Positions 9,379 through 20,094 of a stretch of DNA of 23,114 bases are shown piece after piece. Both the position numbers and the translations under genes were made by a program. The stretch is from Chromera velia (taxonomy: Eukaryota > Sar > Chromeraceae), in assembly GCA_018398765.1 (NCBI GenBank), contig JAHBMJ010002066.1:1-23114 (forward strand), read 5' to 3'. The stretch's first letter is position 1, and each line of letters starts with the position of its first letter. The notes beneath the pieces are model-generated. The model had not been told where the DNA came from. It did no database searches and was given only the letters and a program-made list of their open reading frames with translations.

Positions 9379-9607
9379 AAGCTCTCAGGCTTGTTTTTGC
9401 ACCTCTTTGAGAGTCTTTCAGACTCTTTCTGTAGCAGGCTCCTTCTAACGAAGGGAAGCGCAATGTGGAGCAAACCTGCACCAAAGTCAATTATCCTAGC
9501 TCTTTCACTTTCCAGTCAACCTCGATCGATGCGTGCGTTAAAGTTTTGCGTTTCTTACGCATGCCTGATTAGAAAGCCCCGCTGGCATCACCGGCGGGTT
9601 TCACAAA

Positions 9608-9955
9608 TTGCATCGGGAGGTACGAGAAGAAAAGACATGCGTACGAGGTTGCGTATTCCGTGGAGAGACTGTTGTGGTCCTACAAGGAAGCTCTGCAGAG
9701 CTAGTAGAGGTCTCGCTCAGTCATCAATTTCTCCACCTATCCTGGCTATCCACCAATTCATGGAGACAGAAAGGGGAAAAGAAAGGAATCGCTAACAATG
9801 TCGATCCATTGGTGGACCTGCTCTCTGAAGCCGGGGAGGTGATCAACAAAGCAGTCCCTCCGAGCGATTCAGAGGCAATGGTGAATAACACCGAATTAGA
9901 GTGCGTGGAGGAAATCCTCTCAGAGGATCCTTGTCGCACAGGCCTGTGTTCCTTC
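9608..9955 (+). other. Possible plus-strand coding exon, unknown product
   Basis: An open plus-strand stretch contains protein-like sequence such as GETVVVLQGSSAELVEVS and NNVDPLVDLLSEAGEVINKA, then an acidic segment (NNTELECVEEILSEDP). No ATG with good context, no convincing acceptor and no clear donor were found before the CT-rich tract at 9993. It sits between the right 297-bp repeat and the 3' end of the minus-strand gene ending at 10194. It may be a remnant of a gene broken by repeats, or chance. Confidence 0.2.
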
Positions 9956-9992
9956 CTATTTTCTTTCTTAGTTTTGATTTTTCTTACCCGAT

Positions 9993-10038
9993 TTCTCTCT
10001 CTCTCTCATTCTCATTCTCATTCTCTTTCTCTTTCTCT

Positions 10039-10076
<38 letters not shown>
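9993..10076. repeat. (CT)n / (CTTTCT)n pyrimidine microsatellite
   Basis: Pure pyrimidine run on the plus strand apart from CATT interruptions at its left end. It lies about 120 bp beyond the stop codon of the minus-strand gene. Confidence 0.9.
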
Positions 10077-10080
<4 letters not shown>

Positions 10081-10193
10081 GGCCTTTTGTAAACACGTCC
10101 ACTACGTAACACCTTTTCAGCATTCAAACGATTCAACATGGCAGCGGAGAGAGGTTTCGTTCTCTCCCTCTCTTTCCCCCTCTCCCTTAATTC

Positions 10194-11129
10194 TCATGAA
10201 GAGTCTGCAGTGAGTGTGCAGGAAGCGTTAGCGTCCTCCGAGTCTGCGGGAGGAGCCACAGGTTTTCTCTCAGGTGGGGGATCTACATGATGCAGGTGGG
10301 GGTGCTTCAGTTGTTCTGCCAGATCTGCAGGAACGTAGTGCTTCTTCTCCTCTCCTGCGCCTGGCACCAGGACCCCGATTCTGTCTAGGCCTGTGCGGAT
10401 GACCGGGTCTGCATTCAATCAGTCACTCAGTGAATAACCATGCAATCATGCAATCCATCAATCAGTATGCCAGTGAAGCCTGGAGTTAATTCACGGAGCC
10501 ATTCAGTTTGTCAACAACTCAATAAATCAGCGGGTGGACGCACTTGAGACAGAGATTGTTTGAGAGATGGTCCATTCAGGGTTCCTCACGATGCAAATCA
10601 GGGAGGGAGAATAAACGTTCTCATTCCTTGCTTGCATCCCCCCAGCTAGCCTACAAACCTTTACAGAGGTCTTTGGCTTTCGAGATGTCCTCCCCAGTCT
10701 GTCTCCAGATGACTTCGTAGTCAGGCCCTGCCTTGAACCTGCAGACAGACCAAATCCAAAGGACAAAGGAGAGAACCCAAGGAGGCACACCATCAATGTG
10801 AAGAGAGAAAACACCCCCGAGACCTCTTTGGTCGCTTGCAGGAACTTCCTTCTCCCTTCGGTCTCCCCTTCCTCGCCATTCTCTCTCCTCTCTGAAAGAA
10901 CAAGCAGCCCTGCCTCCATGTGTTCCTGTCTGTCTGTTTGCGCGCCAGCCTGCCTTCTTGCCCGCCTGTCTACCTGCCTTCTTCCCCTCCCTCCTGCCTG
11001 CCTGCCGTCTACCTGACCAGTCTCCTCTCATGTCCGTCACTGTGTCCCTCTTTACTCCTGCCGCCACAACCCTGTCTGTGAAGCATCCGACCAGACTCTC
11101 TGCCTTGTCACAATGCTTGTCTGCAAACA

Positions 11130-11179
<50 letters not shown>

Positions 11180-11211
11180 CACACACACGAACATGCACAC
11201 ACGAACATGCG

Positions 11212-11250
<39 letters not shown>

Positions 11251-11294
11251 ACATGCACACACACACACACATACACACACGTAGGCACACACAG

Positions 11295-11325
<31 letters not shown>

Positions 11326-14300
11326 AGCACAACCACATATGCACACTCAGACGAAATGAGACACATTCTCATGCAGAAAGAGAGGCAGAGAGAGAGGAGG
11401 GGCGGGGGGTAAGGGAGGGAGGGAGAGCGGAATGTACAAGCGCTCTGTCTGCATACATGCATTCTACTTACTAACGAATTCCTTGAAGACCTCCGTCTTG
11501 ACCAAATCTCTGATCGGCATCTCGTCAAGTTTCTGTTCTGCCACATGGTCGGGTTCCTCTAGGGTTCCCCTCACAGCAGCTTCGAGGAGCAGGTCGTCCC
11601 CGTGGCCCTCTCTGGAGTTGGCAGCGAACAGGAGGAAGGTCTTACGGGATTCTCTGCAAATCGCCGTCTCGTCTCCCCATCCGTTGTCTACAGGTCTGCG
11701 TGAGTGACAAAGGGGGAACAGAAGATTGGGAATTAATTCAATCGAACAAGTCAACCCCGTGCGTGTATTCGTGACATCGAATGACATTAGATGGTGTTCG
11801 TTTCCTCAACGAGAATTTAAAACACTAAGGATAAAGAACAAGATCTCACTGACGCAAACCAGAAGAAGAGACACAAATCCAGACCATACCGCCAACCCTT
11901 TTCGAACGCAGCACTTGCAAGGATCTTTCCATTTAAAGGTAGCAGAAAAGTTCAAACCTACTTGAATGCAGTAGACAGACTGGATTCCTCCCCAAATTTT
12001 CGGAATGCTTCCCGGGCCTCGCAGTGTTGTTTGAGCCACGGGAGGTTCAGGTCCGCAGTGATGCGTCTCTCCTCCATCTCCAGCTTCACTGAAGGCTCCA
12101 CGAGAACCTGCATCCATGAGGTGGTACACACAGAGCACATGCATGCATGTCAAAATTCAGAAGCCTTGCATGCCTGTACAAAGGATGTCTCGTGAAAGAA
12201 AACGGAGCTAACTTTTGTCGTTTTTTGTTTTCGTCTATCTTTGCAAACAATTTGCTTTTTGATGCTCTATGAACAATTGAGAGAACGCTTTTTGATGCTC
12301 TATGAACAATTGAGAGAACACCCAAGTTTCACGTTAATTCCCATGCACCCCTAGCTCCCGGCCTCATCCACCCACCCACTTTGTACGGCATCAGAGGGTA
12401 CTTCGTGTGCTGGTAGAATGACATGCCGTACTTGAGGAGGGACAGCTGGGTCATGGGCAACTGCATGCATGCAGGAGTTAAGCGATGGATGCGCAGGGCC
12501 CGGGTAGAAAGGGGGGGTGTCAGCAGGTGCATGGAGGATCAAGCATCATGCAGCATCACAGCGGACTGGGTGGCTTAGCAGTTAGTTGAAGAAAGGAGAG
12601 ACGGAAGGGGAGAGGAAGGAACGGAGGACCCGGGAACACAGTTCTCTCTCTCTCTCTCTTTTGTTTGTGCGCTCTAACTCTGACTCATCTATCTCACAGC
12701 AATCCGGCTAAAGATATACCAAGCGGTTTTCTCTAACTGGGCCTTCACAACTCCGCCCTGCCCTTCGATGGTCTTCGGGGGGGACGTCAGGAAGGCCTTC
12801 CTTAATTCTAGCGGCGTTTGTTTGTTTGTTTGTTTGTTTTGAGGACACGTGGAAGGAAACAGACAACGATAATTCCTTCCTTCCTGCCGACGTGTGCAGA
12901 AAGAAAGCAGACCTAAACTTTGCATACCATCATCACAAACACTGTCGGACGATCGAACCAACCTTCGTGCACTGCACAGGGGCTGCCGCATCCAGAGCAA
13001 TCAGGTAGGCCGCATGCCCTCCCTCAACAAGTTCTCTGCATGCAGAATGAAGTGAAGGAGCCATCGAGGAACGAACAGCACGCGGATCAGTTGTGCACAA
13101 TCAAATGGCAGTTCAGAAGATAGAGGGCCATCATTTGGAACGCTCTGTCCAAAGGCCTCTGCAGGTACCAAGGAAACCGCTTCAAGAGGCAGAACATACT
13201 TCTTGTTCTTGAATCGGCATACAATTCGTTCGAGTCTTGATACTCATACCTGATCTTAAGCCCTTTGGGCAAAGTCAAAAGAATCCATGGGTTCGGACTG
13301 ACGTACCTGCCGACACCGTGCACGATGGCGAGAATAACAGGAAGAGAGGGGCAGAATCCCTCTTTTCCCGTCAGTGTGCCAATCATGTTCACAAGCAGCT
13401 TCCTCTGCACACACACAAAGAGAGGAGGAAACAAGTTTCACGGAATGTGCTCGGGCAGTTTGCATTCGCGTGTCTGTCTCTTTCGTTGCCCTGATTATGA
13501 CAGTCTCTTTCGTTGACCTGATTATGACAAGAACTAGGTTACCTCTGCAGGAACATAGTACCGGAAAGGAACGTAGGCAAGAAGCCAACCGGGAGCAGAC
13601 AGAGGATCGGCATACTTGTGTGGATGTGCATGCCGGCACAGGCCAGCTGTAACGAAAAGGTCCTCGATCGCTGCCTGCCGGCTGACCTCCTTTGTGAAGA
13701 AGGTGAGCTTGATGCACGACTCTGAGTGATCCCCTGCCGGGTAGGCTTTAAGTTCGTGCAGGTGGGTGTTTCGAAAGTAGGAGAAGCAGAACTCCATCAG
13801 CCGCATTCCAGAACGCAGACCCTGCAGAAACGAGTAGGGGAAGCACACAGATTTAAAGGGAAAGATCGAATGCAAAATGCAGAGAAGAAGTGGGGGAAGA
13901 ACAAAGCAAGAAAAGAAAAATCTTCGATTCGAATTTCGAAGTGAACTTCCAATTTGAGGTTGAAAGACGCAGGCTGGTAATTGTGTGTATTCGAGAGGCG
14001 CATACATTTGTACAGATTCTCAATACGCCCTGGCCAGACACTTCAATATGCGCCCCATAGAGCTGACGACTTATACAAATTTTCGAAAACAGACACATGA
14101 TACACTGACCCTCGCGTCATTCGGAACGTATCGAGTGAAACATGTGGGTTCTCCAGATCTGTGCGTGTCCTGGTCCTGTGATATTTTGGGTCCTTCGTCT
14201 TGGTGTTTGAGGAAGATCTCCTCCTCGTGCTTCTCGAGAGTGGACCACTGGGAAGCCCAGAGCTGCAGTGAGAGGTGAAGATGCAAACTTGAACACAACA

Positions 14301-15056
14301 GAGATTCTAGATCTTGCTTTAAGCCTCTCATTATCATGCTTCCTGTCTGAGAAAATGGGCTGAAGTCAGTGATTTACTCCGTCTATCAGTCTCTCAGTCA
14401 GTCAGTCAGACAGACAGACAGACAGACAGACACCCATACGGGCAGGCAGCCGTCAGGAAGACAGAAAGGCACGCGGGCAGGCAGCGAGCAGAAACTTGGG
14501 CTCAGGTCACCACAGGAGGTCAAAGTGATGCATGGGGGAACAATTTCAGAATTAATGCAGTAATTGAGTCACAATTCTGCAATATCACCTTGTTTCAGTG
14601 GTCAGGCTTCATGCCTTGAGTTCTGAATGTTTTCTATGCGTTCATGTATCGCTGCATGTATTGATTCTCGCGAAATATATATCATGTGTCTGAAACGCTT
14701 GTCACCCTCCTTTTCCCCTTCTTGTTCTTGTTCCTCTTCTTATATCAACTCATCTTCCGTCCTGATCTTCCTCTGCTCTTCTGCCTGTCTTCTGTGTTCT
14801 CTTCCAAACAGTACATGCGTGCCTGTCCGATCTCTCCAAAGTACAAACTCTCTTTGTACCCTCTGTTCCATACGTAGCTTGTCTTGTCAAAAAGACCGCC
14901 CACAAGAGCGCTCATGTGCCTGTAGATTGCAGCATCTTCACCTTCTCCCTCCCGTTGCCGGGTCTCTGACAAACGAAGACCGTATGATCCTGTACAGAGA
15001 AGGACGAGAAGTAAAAGCAGGAGACGGCAAAGAGGGGCAGAGATTGAAGCGGTCAT
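10194..15056 (-). CDS. Twelve-exon gene for a signal-peptide-bearing protein of about 623 residues, unknown family
   Basis: Exons on the minus strand (5' to 3'): 15056-14874, 14262-14110, 13821-13543, 13404-13250, 13035-12963, 12883-12698, 12460-12380, 12107-11962, 11695-11472, 11120-11013, about 10727-10659, 10408-10194. Each junction uses GT-AG, and phases agree throughout (0,0,0,2,0,0,0,2,1,1,1). Strong sites include AG|GTATGAGT at 13250 and A|GTAAGT at 11472. The protein opens with a signal peptide ([10 protein letters not shown] then seven leucines, ending CTGSYG). Later landmarks are [69 protein letters not shown] and a Pro/His-rich tail ([16 protein letters not shown]). I recognise no family and no catalytic motif. 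Least certain are the exon 1 donor (TAC|GTATGG), the short 79-bp intron before 12883 and the exon 11 acceptor, where a further small exon near 10780-10880 is possible. It is head-to-head with the calpain gene. Confidence 0.75.
11126..11325. repeat. Compound (CA)n / (GA)n / CACACGAACATG microsatellite in intron 9 of the minus-strand gene
   Basis: Alternating CA and GA runs with a recurring ACGAACATG(C) unit. On the coding (minus) strand it reads as (CT)n and (GT)n blocks that end only a few bases before the acceptor GTTTGCAG at 11121-11128. All long open frames here are repeat artefacts. Confidence 0.9.
12254..12319. repeat. Perfect 33-bp tandem duplication in an intron
   Basis: The unit GCTTTTTGATGCTCTATG...GAGAAC occurs at 12254-12286 and again at 12287-12319 without a mismatch. 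It lies in the intron 12108-12379 of the minus-strand gene, so it is recent and probably silent. Confidence 0.9.
12817..12840. repeat. (TTTG)n run in a proposed exon
   Basis: About five TTTG units, read as CAAA on the minus strand. In the proposed exon 12883-12698 they would encode an NKQTNKQT stretch. This is why the start of that exon is less certain. Confidence 0.7.
14395..14431. repeat. (CAGT)n/(CAGA)n microsatellite in intron 1 of the minus-strand gene
   Basis: Tandem CAGT then CAGA tetranucleotides inside the 611-bp intron 14263-14873. No additional exon is obvious in that intron. Confidence 0.85.
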
Positions 15057-15684
15057 TCTTATTTGAGTCGGAGGGACTGCTGACAGCTCTGCAGTGTGCT
15101 TGTCTTCGCCTGCTCTTTCTCTTTTTTACGCGTTTTTTTAGTTGCTCTCTGTGCGTTCTCTACAGTAAGCAAGCTCTAGATCCGAGACTCCGAGTGCATC
15201 TCAGACACATTGAAAGTCGACTTTAAGTCGATCGTTTGGGAGAAAGTACGTACTAACAGCCCGAAAAAAAGGAACGAATTAATTTAAGTGAAAGGAATTC
15301 AAGATTCGCGCGTTTGTGCATGCGTGCGCAGAAAGAACTTTGCTGTCACAAATGCGAACGCTTGCAAATTAATTTCTTTCCGGGACCATTCAATCAGAGG
15401 GCCCCGGAAAGACTATATATATATATATATATATAGCCTTCACTCCGCGCTGCCCACAACGACACTGAGGCGCATCGTGTCTCCTCGTAAGTGATCTTCT
15501 GTTAGGCGTGCTACACCACGAGAGTCATTGAGTCTCTGTGTCTTCTGTGCTCTGCCACCATTTTCCGGCCCCAGTCAGTTGAGCTGCCTAACAACTCTCG
15601 GCAACGGTTGTTCGAGACTTGTGCAGGTTCTTGTAAGAAGCCCTGGGTAGTCAGGTCGGCGCCATCGTTAAAGGGGCTGCAAAC
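15057..15684. promoter_or_regulatory. Shared upstream region of two divergent genes
   Basis: 628 bp separate the minus-strand ATG at 15056 from the plus-strand ATG at 15685, with no exon seen between them. The region must hold both 5' untranslated regions and probably both promoters. Its main landmark is the (TA)11 tract at 15414-15435, flanked by GGGCCCCGG and CCGGGACC motifs. Specific transcription-factor sites cannot be assigned by eye. Co-regulation of the pair is inferred from geometry only. Confidence 0.5.
15414..15435. repeat. (TA)11 tract in the divergent promoter region
   Basis: Uninterrupted TA dinucleotides, 250 bp upstream of the calpain ATG and 358 bp upstream of the opposite gene's ATG. 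It could act as a TATA-like or easily melted element, or be just a microsatellite. Confidence 0.9.
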
Positions 15685-17550
15685 ATGCTGGGGTTTTCAA
15701 TAATATTCATTTTTCTTCTGTGGGTGGGGGTCTCTGCCTTCCGGCTGTCTATGTTTGACAGAGACAGGCAGAGACGGGGAGGTGTGTTGAGTGAATCTTC
15801 CTTGGAGAAAGTCCAAACCTCTCTAAGTGCTTCTCCTGAGGGGGGGTCTGCCCTCTCTGGTGTGTTGGATCTGATCTCAGACGATCAGTTGGAGGGGTTT
15901 GTGAAGTTTGAAGATCCGTTCTTCGACAATGACCCTTGGTTCAAGTGCCAAAAGGATGAAGTGCTGAGACACGCTATCGAACTTCCATATTGCAACGGAC
16001 GCCTCTTTGACTCTGCAAGGGCAGATTACTTCAGGCAGTGTGGGTTTGGTAACTGTGGGTTTCACTGTGCTTTGATTGCGCTTAGACGCGCAGGTGAGGA
16101 CAAAGTGCGCGACTTGATACGGGAGACAGAAGTCTCCGGAGACGGGAAGTATCACGTGAGACTTTGGAACTACATGAAGGAAGAGTGGGTGGAGGTGGAG
16201 GTGGATGACCGGGTGCCTGTGCACGCCCCCTCAGGAGAGATTAGAAGAACGTTGAGGCCGATGAATGGACCCCTGTGGCCTGTGGTCATTGAGAAAGCGG
16301 CAGCGAAGATTTTGGGCTCTTGGAAAGCGTTTTCGGGTATTCCGGTTGAATTGGCGTGGGCAATGTTGACAGGAGATATGCAGTTCAATTGGCTGCAACC
16401 GAAGGACGGGAGAGGTCCTATTGATCCTCATATTGTTTCTACAGAGCGCTTAGCGAAGGGGGATTATGACAAGAAGTGGTCGAAAGAGCACATATACGAA
16501 CCAGGCATGCACAGAAATTGGACCCATATGCGTGCGGGGTACACAGACGAGTTGTTTGACTGGGTGCAGTGGCACATCCGCAATGGGATGGCGGTAGCGA
16601 TTGCAACGCCCGATGGGGGTATTGACAATCCGGGAGAGGAGGAGAGAAGGTTCATGCCCACGTCCATGAAGGCAGCACAGAGCGCGTTCAGGGATGAGTG
16701 GGTGGGGAAAACTAGGTATCTGGGGTTTAGTGAGGACGCGAAGAGTCAGGAGGTCATCAAGGCGCATCAGCAGGGTATGGAGTTTCAGCACTACTACGCG
16801 GTCATCGACGCCTTCAGATTGACGGAAGAGGAGCATGGAGTGAACGAGTTACTGCTCAAGGTTAGCAGAGTCTTCGGGACAGGCTAAGCGGAACGGAGAC
16901 GGGAAGACGGGGACACGCCTCCCATCTCTTTGCCCACCTCTTGTCTTTTACTGGAACTGCCTTTCTCTTTTCTTTCGTTCCCCTTCCATTAGCTTCCAAA
17001 TCCCTCCTCTGCCTTTTGTTTCTTTTCTCGATCGCGAGCTCACTTCAAACATCTTTTCCTTCCAACGGTATTGAAAATTTCCTCTCGCCATACAAGCATG
17101 ATCACTTTGTATTCCTTCCTCCATGGCACTCGCTCTCAGGTGAAAAATCCTCACGGTACCCTTGCTGAGGGAAAGATGGCGGCTGCTCCCTGGGGACACG
17201 CGTCGGCCACCGAGGAGTGGGAGAGGTTCCCGAGAGCCAGAGAGGAATTTTTCGAGTGGGGGGATGTGAAGAGGGGCGTTGTATTTTTGAGATTCTCCTC
17301 CGCCTTCGGACTCTCCCAACAGGTGCGTGGGGGGGGGGGGAGATGGGGCTGGGTTTTCTTTCCATATTGATTGGTAGGTGTGGCTTGCCACTTCATTCCC
17401 CGAAATGGGTATCCGACAGGATGGTTACCTATCTGTTTGTTGCAGGCAGAAAGGAGAAAGTGACAAAAATTGTTTATGGAAAGTGACAAGATCTTTCGTT
17501 GTGGCCTGACACCGTGACAGATTTGGAGTTGTTGGAAAGCTTTACGCGCG

Positions 17551-17626
<76 letters not shown>

Positions 17627-17968
17627 AAAAACAAACAAAGAAAGAAAGAAAGACAGAAAGGAAGGAAGGAAGGAGGGAAGGAAGGAAGGAAGGAAGGAAG
17701 GAAGAAAAGAAAAAAGGCAAAAATAAATACGGAAAGAAAGAAGGGGGGTTGTCATAACGACAAATGCCTTTGTCTCTCCTATCGGCAAACACACTCGAGT
17801 TCTGCCTGTGGCTGTCTACAAACTTGAACAGATCCGTGGACGGACAGACAGACAGTCAGTTGCATACCTCCACTTGCATGTACCTAAATTCGGGTTCGTG
17901 AGAATGACGAGAGATTGACGAACTGAGTGTTTTTTTATTGAGTGAGTGGAGTGACTTATCATCCAATT

Positions 17969-18022
<54 letters not shown>

Positions 18023-18685
18023 CGTGCATGATTGCAGGTTTTCTTCCTCGGAGGTGAGGGGGACTTCATGTCAAAGGAGCAGGCAGGAGGTCCCCCCCTC
18101 ACCCCCATTTCCTCCGATATGATCATCTTCAACCTGACCTCAGCCTGCAACTACCAGGAACAACAGGACGCTATCGATGCCCAGTTGGCCGCCGGTTCTT
18201 TGGAAAAGGATCCGTATGCTCCTGGAGAGCGGGATTTTTTGAAGAATTACTGGAATCGAACTGTACCCTTGGTGTACGCATACGAGGAGGAGAAGGCCAA
18301 ACGACGACGCAACCTTGCAGAATGGAGCACTTCCAAGGATGTCATTTTGAAGGAGTCGGTGGAGGATGTTCTGCATCGGGTAGAGGGAGAAGAGACCTCA
18401 TTGCTCTCTCTCATCCCACCCAAAGTTTTAGGAGAAGAGGTCACGTCAGCGCCCGCTCTGGTGCCTGAGGGTGTGCTCGAAAGTGCGCCGGCGGCTCAGG
18501 AGGAAAAGGAAGGCGCAGAGGGAGAGGAGAAGGATGAGGGGGAGAAGAGCTCCGGTGCTCCTGTAGCAGGAGCTAGAGGAGGAGGAGGAGGGGGAAAGAA
18601 GAGGGGTAGGGGGAGGAGATCTGCTGTGTCGAGGTATTCCACAACTAACACAAAAAAGAAACACAAGGCAGGTAGGAGCAACTAG
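15685..18685 (+). CDS. Calpain-like cysteine peptidase (family C2) with signal peptide, three exons, about 668 residues
   Basis: Exons 15685-16860, 17140-17322 and 18038-18685; introns start GTTAGC and GTGCGT, end CTCTCAG and ATTGCAG, and are both phase 0. Stop is TAG. The product should cleave proteins using a Cys-His-Asn triad. I see QCGFGNCGFH (Gln118 for the oxyanion hole, Cys124), EVEVDDRVPV, LWPVVIEKAAAKILGSW, FQHYYAVIDA (His369) and, only after splicing, LLLKVKNPHG (Asn395). This matches the calpain core, except that the usual NPWG reads NPHG. Residues 1-18 (LGFSIIFIFLLWVGVSA) form a signal peptide, unlike cytosolic calpains; the following Phe resembles plastid-targeting leaders of complex-plastid algae, which is speculative. 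No penta-EF-hand region follows. The third exon encodes a unique region, then an acidic stretch and a Gly/Lys/Arg-rich basic tail. Ca2+ dependence cannot be judged. Confidence 0.88.
17547..17702. repeat. (CG)n(CA)19(GA)14 and (GGAA)n microsatellites in calpain intron 2
   Basis: CG repeats lead into CA at 17559-17596 and GA at 17597-17624, then GAAA and GGAA units to about 17702. All of it lies in the intron 17323-18037. Confidence 0.95.
17969..18018. repeat. (TC)10(TG)15 microsatellite next to the calpain intron 2 acceptor
   Basis: TC repeats at 17969-17988 and TG repeats at 17989-18018 end 19 bases before the exon. The tract is the reverse complement of the CA/GA tract at 17559-17624, in the right order to pair with it. 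Confidence 0.95.
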
Positions 18686-20094
18686 GAGAATGCCGGTGAA
18701 ACTGAAACATTATGATGGGTCTTGGTGGTAGTTCGGATGTTTTTTGAAGGAAAAGCTGACTTCCATCAATTAGGGCCTAAGTCTGGCTTAGCCTTACCAG
18801 AGATTTGACTTTTACCACATGCATTCAAGTTACAAACGCTGTTCATTCTTCATTGGCTTTTAAAACATTAGGTGATAATAATTTTGATGGTTACTCAAAC
18901 TTTATACTGCCATAAAACTGACCCCATCAAATTGGAGGTGTTAGTGATAGTGATTTAGTGGTGCCATAGAGCACTGTCGCCGTTTTATCTTATAAAAGTC
19001 GCCCCTGCAAACGGCAGGGTTTGGGGGTCACGGTTGTGGATTCTCTAAAAAGTGGTTGGGAAGCGCTGGTCCCCAAAATATGTTTGGCATATTATATTAA
19101 TATCAGATTGGATTGGATTCATACTAATTTCTAGGCTAATTTATGTTCTGGATTTGTCTTGAGGTCTGCTGTTAAGGGAGACAAAATTAAAGCTACATTT
19201 ATATTATTTGAAAATTCAAATTTATAAACTCGTCACCATAATTTTATTGGAGGATAGTAAGTTATATGTATATATTGTATAGAGTTTTACACATATATAT
19301 CTACTTACATTATCTGTACACACGTGTAACATCAGTATTTTATTATATTTTCTAGATATAGGTCAATATATTACTGGATATATTAGTTGGAAAGATATGT
19401 TAAAGCTCTTATAATGCGCCAGAAGGGTCCAATGAAGGCTAAAGTGAAGGACCATCTGCAGGCATGCTAAAGTCACGTCCTCTACTAGTAGAACTCTGCA
19501 GCACCCTCAGTCTAGTGATATAGCGGCAGATGTGAGCAACCAGAAATCCCCGGTAAGGAAAGAGCACCCTAGAGAGTTCCTGGTCCTAGAGGTTCACAAA
19601 GCTACCTCAGTGATCTTCTGTGTGACTCTGCGACTGCAAGACGTGACTGACACAGTGAGACACAGTGTCTGACACACTGAGTAAGTCTGCATGACTTCAA
19701 CTTGAATGGCCCCGCGCGGAGGGCGCGGAGCGCGTGCGCGTGGCAACTGAAGTGCACGTAGCTAAAATTTAGCCCGAAAATATGTCCGTCTACCATCACA
19801 GGGGGCGCCGCCGCCGCGCCGCCCGGTCATAGAATTTGGTGACTGAGCAACGGTATCAGAGAAGTGACCCACCTTCTAATTCATTCCGACCTGTCCAAAC
19901 CCAGTCAGGACAATGCCTTACACTAACTTCTGGTCGAATTTTCCAAGCTTACCATCGGGTGCCTCTCTGCTTGAGTACTTTTGTTGAATTTGATTTTCAG
20001 CCTCTGTAGGTGTATTGTTTCAGCACCGTCTCCTACCGTCTCGTTCTTTCAGACGGAGTGTTCTCTCTGATTTGCACCTCCTGCACTCCTCAGC
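18686..20094. other. Intergenic, no gene seen
   Basis: AT-rich from about 18700 to 19400 with no protein-like frame. GC-rich, CpG-dense pieces occur at 19710-19745 and 19800-19830, possibly linked to the promoter of the gene at 20095. A hyphenated palindrome-like CACAGTGAGACACAGTGTC stretch lies near 19655. No tRNA or other RNA gene was recognised. Confidence 0.45.

Noticed and set aside
10651-11412. Several long open frames of alternating Cys-Val or His-Thr residues
   Set aside because: They are translations of CA/GT/GA microsatellites lying in an intron of the minus-strand gene.
11464-11472. TAG at 11464-11466 as the natural end of the minus-strand gene
   Set aside because: A perfect GTAAGT donor lies just before it and three further phase-matched exons follow, so an intron is more likely. 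It remains a possible shorter isoform.
19051-19075. AGTGGTTGGGAAGCGCTG resembling an hAT transposon end
   Set aside because: No matching inverted end or 8-bp duplication was found nearby.
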